Position numbers and translations under genes: made by a program. Below, one piece after another: positions 24,942 to 29,088 of a stretch of 29,088 nucleotides of DNA (position 1 is its first letter; each line of letters starts with the position of its first letter). Origin of the DNA: a virus; the IMG/VR virus record IMGVR_UViG_3300038405_000387, positions 1 through 29,088 of that record. One strand, given 5' to 3'. The notes beneath the pieces are model-generated. The model was given only the letters and a program-made list of their open reading frames with translations. It did not search any database and was not told where the DNA came from.

Positions 24942-26291
24942 CTAGGAGCGGGCCTTCTCGGCGAGCTGACGGGTGTACTCGAAGATCCCCTCATTGGGCA
25001 TCGGCTCGAGCAGGAGATTGGTCAACGCCCACACCAGGGCGTCGACCCGGTCGGGCGATCCCGCCGAGCGCAAGTCGACATCGCCGTGGCCCGCGCGCAC
25101 AAAGGCGCACATCTGATCTTCGAGCTGCGGGAAGGTACCGACATGGTGAATCCGGCCCTGCTCGTAAAGCGCCGCCACCGGCTCGGCCCGGGTAACCTTG
25201 CCGCGTGAGGCGCGCACCGCTGCAAAAGGTACGTTCGGATCGATCGCTCGCAAGATCGCCTCGACCATCTCGCCACCGTGGTTTACCTCGGCAACGATCC
25301 GGTCGGCGCGGTGCGCGCGATAGGTTGAAATCGCTGTCTTCGCCCATTCCGTCGGCTGGTAACGGCCGGACACGTCGGCGAGTACCCAGCCCTGCCCTTG
25401 CCCGTCCTTGCCGGTGACGATGATGCCGGTTTCGTCGGCGTCAACGGTCGAGGTCGCGGCCGGGTCGATCGCCACCACCACTCTGATCAATGACGGCGCA
25501 GTCTGCGCTCGGGCCGCCTCGATGATACCGCGAGTCCAGAGCGCACCCGGCACGTCGTCAAGGAGCTCGGCCTCAAGTTCCTGGCGGCCGAGGCGCGTCC
25601 CCTCGTATTTGCGGATGATCTGATCCAGGAAGGCTGGCGCCAGATTCGCGCGGTTCTCATAAGTCGAGCCACGCGTCACCACGGCCGTAGGATCGGCCAT
25701 CAGCGCTCGGATCAACTTGGTCGGCCGCGGTGTCGTGGTGACCACAACACGCGGGTCGGTGCCCAACCGCAGCCCGAACATCATCATGTCCCAGGCCTCG
25801 GGATAGCGCCAACTGCCGAGCTCATCGCACCACGTAGCATCATGCTGTGGCCCGCGCAGGCGCTCGGGTTCGTCGGCGCTGTAGAGCGTCGCGATGGCGC
25901 CGTTCGGCCACGTCAGTCGCCGCTTCGATGGCTCGTAACGCGGCCGGTCCCAAGGCGGCGAGATCGCTAGAATGCCACTTTCGCCTTCGACCATCACATT
26001 TCGTGCGTCGGCGGCAGTTGGTGCAACGAGCGCCAGGCGGCGCGCCGTCCACGCCGCCACCCTCGCGCGGATCAGCTCGGCGCCCGTTCGGGTCTTGCCG
26101 AATCCGCGGCCGGCGAGAAGAAGCCACACCCGCCAGTTGCCCTGGGGCGGTAGCTGCGCCGGGCGCGCCCAGAATGGCCAATCATAGAGCAGAGCTCGTG
26201 CCTCGGCGGCGCTCAATGCGGCGGCGAGTTCGCTTCTCGCGGGCTCGGGTAGCGAAGCGAGCCAACCCGCGCGCAAGCCCCTCACCTGCAT
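24942..26291 (-). CDS. terL: Terminase large subunit (TerL)
   Basis: A 449-residue packaging motor and nuclease. Motifs seen: Walker A AGRGFGKT (residues 60-67), Walker B area ATWCDELGSW with Asp156/Glu157, coupling motif VVVTTTPRP (182-190), nuclease acids Asp276 (VVAIDPAA), Glu335 (VAEVNHGG) and Asp414/Asp417 (PDRVDALVWAL). It resembles the GTA/rhizobial phage group of terminases more than the lambda group (judged by the AGRGFGKT form and short length). The ATG at 26291 is almost touching GGAGGG; a GTG at 26285 would have the same Shine-Dalgarno at better spacing, so the true start may be two codons later. A promoter candidate lies at 26406-26434. Confidence 0.95.
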   Translation of the reverse strand: MQVRGLRAGWLASLPEPARSELAAALSAAEARALLYDWPFWARPAQLPPQGNWRVWLLLAGRGFGKTRTGAELIRARVAAWTARRLALVAPTAADARNVMVEGESGILAISPPWDRPRYEPSKRRLTWPNGAIATLYSADEPERLRGPQHDATWCDELGSWRYPEAWDMMMFGLRLGTDPRVVVTTTPRPTKLIRALMADPTAVVTRGSTYENRANLAPAFLDQIIRKYEGTRLGRQELEAELLDDVPGALWTRGIIEAARAQTAPSLIRVVVAIDPAATSTVDADETGIIVTGKDGQGQGWVLADVSGRYQPTEWAKTAISTYRAHRADRIVAEVNHGGEMVEAILRAIDPNVPFAAVRASRGKVTRAEPVAALYEQGRIHHVGTFPQLEDQMCAFVRAGHGDVDLRSAGSPDRVDALVWALTNLLLEPMPNEGIFEYTRQLAEKARS

Positions 26292-26405
26292 CCCTCCGCT
26301 GGATCATCAAGCGGTGCTGTCCCCGGTGATCAGCAGAACTCCGATATCGCCGGGCGTTTCTGCGCCTTTGACCCGCTCTGTCGCCGTTTCCGCCAATTTC
26401 GACGA

Positions 26406-26434
26406 TTTCTAGCAGATCAATCCGGACTTGTCAA
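26406..26434 (-). promoter_or_regulatory. Candidate sigma-70 promoter for terL and structural genes
   Basis: TTGACA (26434-26429, minus strand) and TAGAAA (26411-26406) are separated by 17 bases. The -35 box is a perfect match and the -10 box matches four of six. It lies just after the stop of the DUF6456-like gene and about 115 bases before terL, in the only sizeable gap of this part. No operator palindrome like that near the repressor is seen, so control may differ from the first promoter. Confidence 0.45.
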
Positions 26435-27016
26435 TCACGAAATGCTAACATCGCAATCCACGGCCATGCTGAAATGCGCCTCGAGCGCACCGAGCGCCGC
26501 GATCAGGATTCCCGACGCTACCTCTTGGCTGACTAGGCGGCCGCTCCAGCCCTGCTCGAGAGCCCATTCTTTCAGCGACCGTTCCCAACCGACGACATGC
26601 CATAAGCATGAGCCTGCGGGTGAGCCGATGCCGCCGACCGCCAGGATGGCCCGCCAGACGACGTCCCGTGCGCGCTCGATCCGTAAGCCTGGTTCATCCG
26701 CGGCTCGGAACCTCGACGAACCGCCGACTCTGAGTCGCGACCAATCGGGTGCACGCAACGGGTTGAGTTGGGCTGTCGCAAAACGCGCCCGGAAATCCTC
26801 GCCCGCCTGGCGCATCCGGGCGGTGATCGAACCCCGACGCTCCATTGCGGCGAGCGTGTCGACGGCCCGATAGGGCCGCGCGGGGCGACCCGATTCGTCG
26901 GCGATCGACCGCTCCAAGCGCTCGACGATGCCATGGTTGCGACGTTCGGGTGTCGGCGTTACTGCGACATTTTCGCCCATAGGAACTGTAAGGCGGCGAG
27001 AATGATGGCGTGCCAT
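26435..27016 (-). CDS. DUF6456-like protein, candidate small terminase or DNA-binding partner
   Basis: A 193-residue protein. The middle and end (ARPYRAVDTLAAMERRGSIT, VGGIGSPAGSCLWHVVGWER, then SLKEWALEQGWSGRLVSQEV and ASGILIAALGAL) match what I recall of the DUF6456 family of Rhizobiales, whose function is unknown; this assignment is from memory. The C-terminal part could form a helix-turn-helix. Position just before terL is where small terminase subunits sit, and no other candidate exists, so a TerS-like role is an inference. GGGAGAA precedes the ATG. Confidence 0.7.
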   Translation of the reverse strand: MARHHSRRLTVPMGENVAVTPTPERRNHGIVERLERSIADESGRPARPYRAVDTLAAMERRGSITARMRQAGEDFRARFATAQLNPLRAPDWSRLRVGGSSRFRAADEPGLRIERARDVVWRAILAVGGIGSPAGSCLWHVVGWERSLKEWALEQGWSGRLVSQEVASGILIAALGALEAHFSMAVDCDVSIS

Positions 27017-27037
27017 GGTCGAGTTCTCCCGAACAAA

Positions 27038-27355
27038 TCATGAACATGCTGCCCGCGAAAAACCGCGAGCGGCCTTCTCTACTCGTTTCAAAAATCGCCG
27101 TGATGGCCCGACGGTATCGCGACTGCGGCGGCCGCCGACGACCTTCGCGATCGCTTCCACCTCGCTCAGACGGGCAGCCTCTGCCTCGCTGCCATATGCG
27201 GCATGGCAGAGTGCGTGATGCTCGGAGCAATAGGGCGAGACCGCCTTTCGCGGAGCGCCGCAGCTCCGACGGCCGTCGCACTCGTCGAGCAGGTACAAGC
27301 AACCCGATTCGTCCTGATCATCCTCCCAGCCGACCGGCACCGACGAAATTCCCAT
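27038..27355 (-). CDS. GcrA-like Cys/His zinc-knuckle protein
   Basis: A 105-residue protein. Cys19, Cys26, Cys32 and Cys43 with His46/His47 (CLYLLDECDGRRSCGAPR, then PYCSEHHALCH) recall the C-terminal part of the alphaproteobacterial regulator GcrA, where a related CGAP...PYC.EHHxLA pattern occurs. GcrA's N-terminal DNA-binding domain is missing, so this is at most a GcrA-tail-like protein. As first gene of the leftward operon, opposite the repressor, it may be an early regulator or RNA polymerase partner (inference). The ATG at 27355 is preferred; the frame is open to 27454, but that part covers the promoter and repressor operator. Confidence 0.68.
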   Translation of the reverse strand: MGISSVPVGWEDDQDESGCLYLLDECDGRRSCGAPRKAVSPYCSEHHALCHAAYGSEAEAARLSEVEAIAKVVGGRRSRDTVGPSRRFLKRVEKAARGFSRAACS

Positions 27356-27402
27356 AAGTGTCTCCGTTTTCGCACTAAATCGCTTGTCAGGATCACACTG
27401 GC

Positions 27403-27430
27403 ATGGTAGCGTTGATTGTCTGAGTGTCAA
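27403..27430 (-). promoter_or_regulatory. Candidate leftward promoter of the structural operon
   Basis: TTGACA (27430-27425, minus strand) and TACCAT (27408-27403) are 16 bases apart. The expected transcript would start near 27396, about 40 bases before the ATG at 27355. The -35 box lies inside an imperfect inverted repeat (TTGA...TCAA, 27412-27430), so binding of the repressor there would block it. This is the natural early/late switch of the element (inference). Confidence 0.55.
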
Positions 27431-27433
27431 TAT

Positions 27434-27444
27434 AGCAAATTGCT
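27434..27444. promoter_or_regulatory. Perfect palindrome AGCAAATTGCT before repressor, candidate operator
   Basis: AGCAA-A-TTGCT is a perfect 5-bp inverted repeat ending one base before the GAGG ribosome-binding site of the repressor gene. It lies in the divergent control region, so autorepression by the XRE/S24 protein is a reasonable guess. Weaker repeats (TTGA...TCAA at 27412-27430 and TGTCAG...CTGGCA near 27386-27404) could be further half-sites. Confidence 0.4.
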
Positions 27445-27455
27445 GAGGACACATT

Positions 27456-28136
27456 ATGGACGGTCGCTGGTTTCATCAGGCCCTGGAGCGGGTCAACGCG
27501 ACGCAGGCGGATCTCGCGCGCCATCTTCGGCTAGCACCCTCGGCGGTCTCCCGGATGATGAAAGGCGAGCGCCAGATGAAACAGTTGGAGACGGTGCAAA
27601 TCGCCGAGTTTCTCGGCGTGCCGCCGGAGGAGGTGCTCCGTCATGCCGTCGAGGTCACGGTCCCACCCCCGGGCGGTGAGATGCCGCGTGGACGCGGTCG
27701 CCCGCCCTCGACGGCGTCTTCGACCACCGCACCTTCGGGGCTGGCGCGCGGCCCCGATCAGATCCCGATTCGCAGTGCCGCACGCGGCGGTGGCGATCAG
27801 GAGATGTTTCTCGAAGACGGACCGATCGGCTACACGCCGCGCCCTGCGAATTTGGGCGGCGTGCGCTCGGCCTATGCGATCTACATGGTCGGCGACAGCA
27901 TGGAACCGCGTTACGAGCCGGGTTGGCTCTTGCACGTCAACCCGTTCAAGCCGCCGACACGTGGCCGCGATGTCGTCGTCTACAAAGCGGACAACGCGGT
28001 GCTGATCAAGCAATTCGTCGGCTGGGAGGGCGATACCTTGGTGTTGCGCCAGCTCAACCCGTCCGACACATTGCGGATCCCGCGTACCGAGGTGCGCGAA
28101 TGCCACCTCGTCGTCGGCGCCGATCAGGAAGGCTAA
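27456..28136 (+). CDS. XRE/S24 (LexA/CI-like) phage repressor
   Basis: A 226-residue repressor. Residues about 14-62 form an XRE helix-turn-helix (TQADLARHLRLAPSAVSRMM). A Pro/Gly-rich linker follows, with RGRP at 80-83 resembling an AT-hook core. Residues about 120-225 form an S24 peptidase domain with Ser148 in MVGDSMEPRYEPG and Lys185 in VLIKQF. No Ala-Gly or Cys-Gly pair is present in the linker, so normal LexA-type self-cleavage may not occur. GAGG precedes the ATG by seven bases. It is the only plus-strand gene of the element and lies opposite the packaging operon, which it probably silences in the lysogen. Confidence 0.92.
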   Translation: MDGRWFHQALERVNATQADLARHLRLAPSAVSRMMKGERQMKQLETVQIAEFLGVPPEEVLRHAVEVTVPPPGGEMPRGRGRPPSTASSTTAPSGLARGPDQIPIRSAARGGGDQEMFLEDGPIGYTPRPANLGGVRSAYAIYMVGDSMEPRYEPGWLLHVNPFKPPTRGRDVVVYKADNAVLIKQFVGWEGDTLVLRQLNPSDTLRIPRTEVRECHLVVGADQEG

Positions 28137-28332
28137 AGCAGCAGCGCGCTCGTCTATCTCGCCGTTGTGAACGTTTCTCGCCCGAACCGCTTCTCGCTGG
28201 GTTGACCAGCTAGGCGGAACGCAATCCTCTCCCGAGACATTGTGATTTTGATGTGAACAGCACCTTGCCCGCCTGGTGCATCTGCCGCCCCGCCGCGTTT
28301 GCGGTGCATATGGCAACTGGCGAGGCCCAGCG
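28137..28332. other. Gap between repressor and host mscS
   Basis: A 196-base gap with no credible gene. It should hold the prophage/host border, but I see no tRNA gene or clear attachment repeat, and without the left end none can be checked. The only motif found is a stress-type promoter candidate at 28216-28241. Confidence 0.5.
28216..28241 (+). promoter_or_regulatory. EcfG-like promoter candidate before mscS
   Basis: GGAAC (28216-28220), then 17 bases, then CATT (28238-28241). The known consensus of the alphaproteobacterial general stress sigma factor EcfG is GGAAC-N16/17-CGTT, so one base of the -10 part differs. It lies about 90 bases before the mscS start on the right strand. Control of a mechanosensitive channel by general stress would make sense, but the match is short. 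Confidence 0.35.
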
Positions 28333-29088
28333 ATGCTGGAGGACAAGGCCCAACACGCAATTGCCGATGTGAGCGCACTGCTGCCGCTGATCGTCAGCAA
28401 TGCGCTGAACTCACTCGCGGCGATTCTGATACTGCTGATCGGCTTGTGGCTATCGGGCAGGGCCAACCTGCTCGTGGTGCGGATGCTGAGGCGGACCCCG
28501 CATATCGATCCGATGCTGCAAAGCTTTTTTGGCAGCCTCGCCCGCTACCTGGTCCTGACCGTGACGGTGCTCGCGGTGCTGTCGGAGTTTGGCATCCAAA
28601 CGACAAGCCTTGTCGCGATCCTCGGTGCAGCCAGCCTCGCGGTGGGTCTGGCGCTGCAGGGCACGCTCTCTAATCTGGCCGCGGGTGTGATGCTGTTGAT
28701 TTTCCGACCCTTTCGGATCGGTCACAAGGTGCAGATCGGCGGCAGCAGCATCGGCACCGTCAAAGAGCTGTCGCTATTCTGGACAGAGCTGGTCACCGAG
28801 GACAAAGTGCAGGTGATCGTGCCGAACAGTGGCGTCTGGGGCCAGCCGCTACGCAATTTCAGCATTTATCCGGCACCGCCGCATGCCGGCGAGATACGTT
28901 TCCAGATTCCAGCCGACACTGATCTCGATCCGGCGATCGAGCAGGTGCGCGCTCTTGTCGAGGCCGATCCGCGTGTGCTCGCGGACCCTGCGCCGAGCGT
29001 GCTGCTCGACCGCAGCACCGCCAACGCGCTCGAGATCGTTGTTGGCTTCTCGACCGTCGAGGACGCGGCGGCGCTCGTCAAAAGCGAT
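28333..29088 (+). CDS. mscS: MscS-family mechanosensitive channel (3' end outside window)
   Basis: 252 codons are visible and the frame is still open at the edge. Three hydrophobic segments (about residues 15-42, 68-86 and 92-125) come first. The third, TSLVAILGAASLAVGLALQG, then TLSNLAAGVMLLIFRPFRIG, is the pore-lining helix with the Gly/Ala pattern of MscS. The beta domain follows (KVQIGGSSIGTVKELSLFWT, then DKVQVIVPNSGVWGQPLRNF). Such channels release solutes on osmotic downshock. GAGG lies seven bases before the ATG. This is a normal host gene and marks chromosomal DNA next to the element. Confidence 0.93.
   Translation, partial: MLEDKAQHAIADVSALLPLIVSNALNSLAAILILLIGLWLSGRANLLVVRMLRRTPHIDPMLQSFFGSLARYLVLTVTVLAVLSEFGIQTTSLVAILGAASLAVGLALQGTLSNLAAGVMLLIFRPFRIGHKVQIGGSSIGTVKELSLFWTELVTEDKVQVIVPNSGVWGQPLRNFSIYPAPPHAGEIRFQIPADTDLDPAIEQVRALVEADPRVLADPAPSVLLDRSTANALEIVVGFSTVEDAAALVKSD

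Larger units (their letters stand above)
1..28136. mobile_element. Prophage or GTA-like structural cluster (left end outside window)
   Basis: A nearly unbroken minus-strand run of head, packaging, connector and tail genes stands opposite one plus-strand XRE/S24 repressor. Identifiable parts are large terminase, portal, prohead protease, major capsid, gp6-like connector, gp10-like neck protein, major tail protein, frameshifted tail chaperone, tape measure and a DUF2460/DUF2163/NlpC/Phage-tail_3 tail tip. This is a long-tailed siphophage plan with a GTA-type tail tip. The right edge lies between 28137 and 28332, before host mscS. No tRNA gene or attachment duplication was seen there. The left edge is outside the window. 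No integrase or replication gene is visible. Confidence 0.9.

Noticed and set aside
28137-28332. Attachment site or tRNA at the right border
   Set aside because: No tRNA-like cloverleaf or tRNA 3' end was seen, and the matching left end is not in the window, so an att call cannot be supported.

Overview
This window looks like most of the structural half of a temperate siphophage, or a domesticated, gene-transfer-agent-like relative, integrated in a GC-rich alphaproteobacterium. A Rhizobiales host is likely. This rests on the GcrA-like zinc-knuckle protein, the GTA-style tail-tip set (DUF2460, DUF2163, NlpC/P60, Phage-tail_3), a REP doublet of the CTTCGAGACG / CCTCAGGATGAGG type, and an EcfG-like GGAAC-N17-CATT motif before the host gene. 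I cannot name the genus. All family names come from reading motifs, not from searches.

Layout, right to left, because nearly all genes are on the minus strand. A partial host mscS gene (28333 to the window end, plus strand) marks host DNA. Next comes a plus-strand XRE/S24 repressor (27456-28136). A divergent control region (27356-27455) separates it from the leftward operon, which opens with a small Cys/His protein (27038-27355), a DUF6456-like protein (26435-27016) and the large terminase (24942-26291). After a small structural protein come a REP doublet, a secreted four-repeat tailspike (21587-24154) and the portal (20166-21545). A block of decoration, adhesin and lysis-type genes follows (14842-20055): a structural protein, a polyglycine adhesin, a lipoprotein, a decoration/fibre protein and a holin-like protein. 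Then come the prohead protease with a long scaffold-like tail (12507-14795), a hairpin-rich gap with a terminator-like stem, and the major capsid (10788-12287).

The left third is the neck and tail: connector genes (8587-10743), a conserved small protein, the major tail protein, the tail assembly chaperone with a probable programmed -1 frameshift, the tape measure and the four tail-tip genes, then two small genes reaching position 1.

The genes appear to work as one late operon under the S24 repressor. Many junctions overlap (ATGA, GTGA, TGATG, TAATG), which suggests coupled translation. No integrase, replication or recombination gene, endolysin, or attachment site is visible between the repressor and the left edge. 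The repressor sits directly beside the packaging genes, so either the early genes lie beyond the left edge or the element has lost them.
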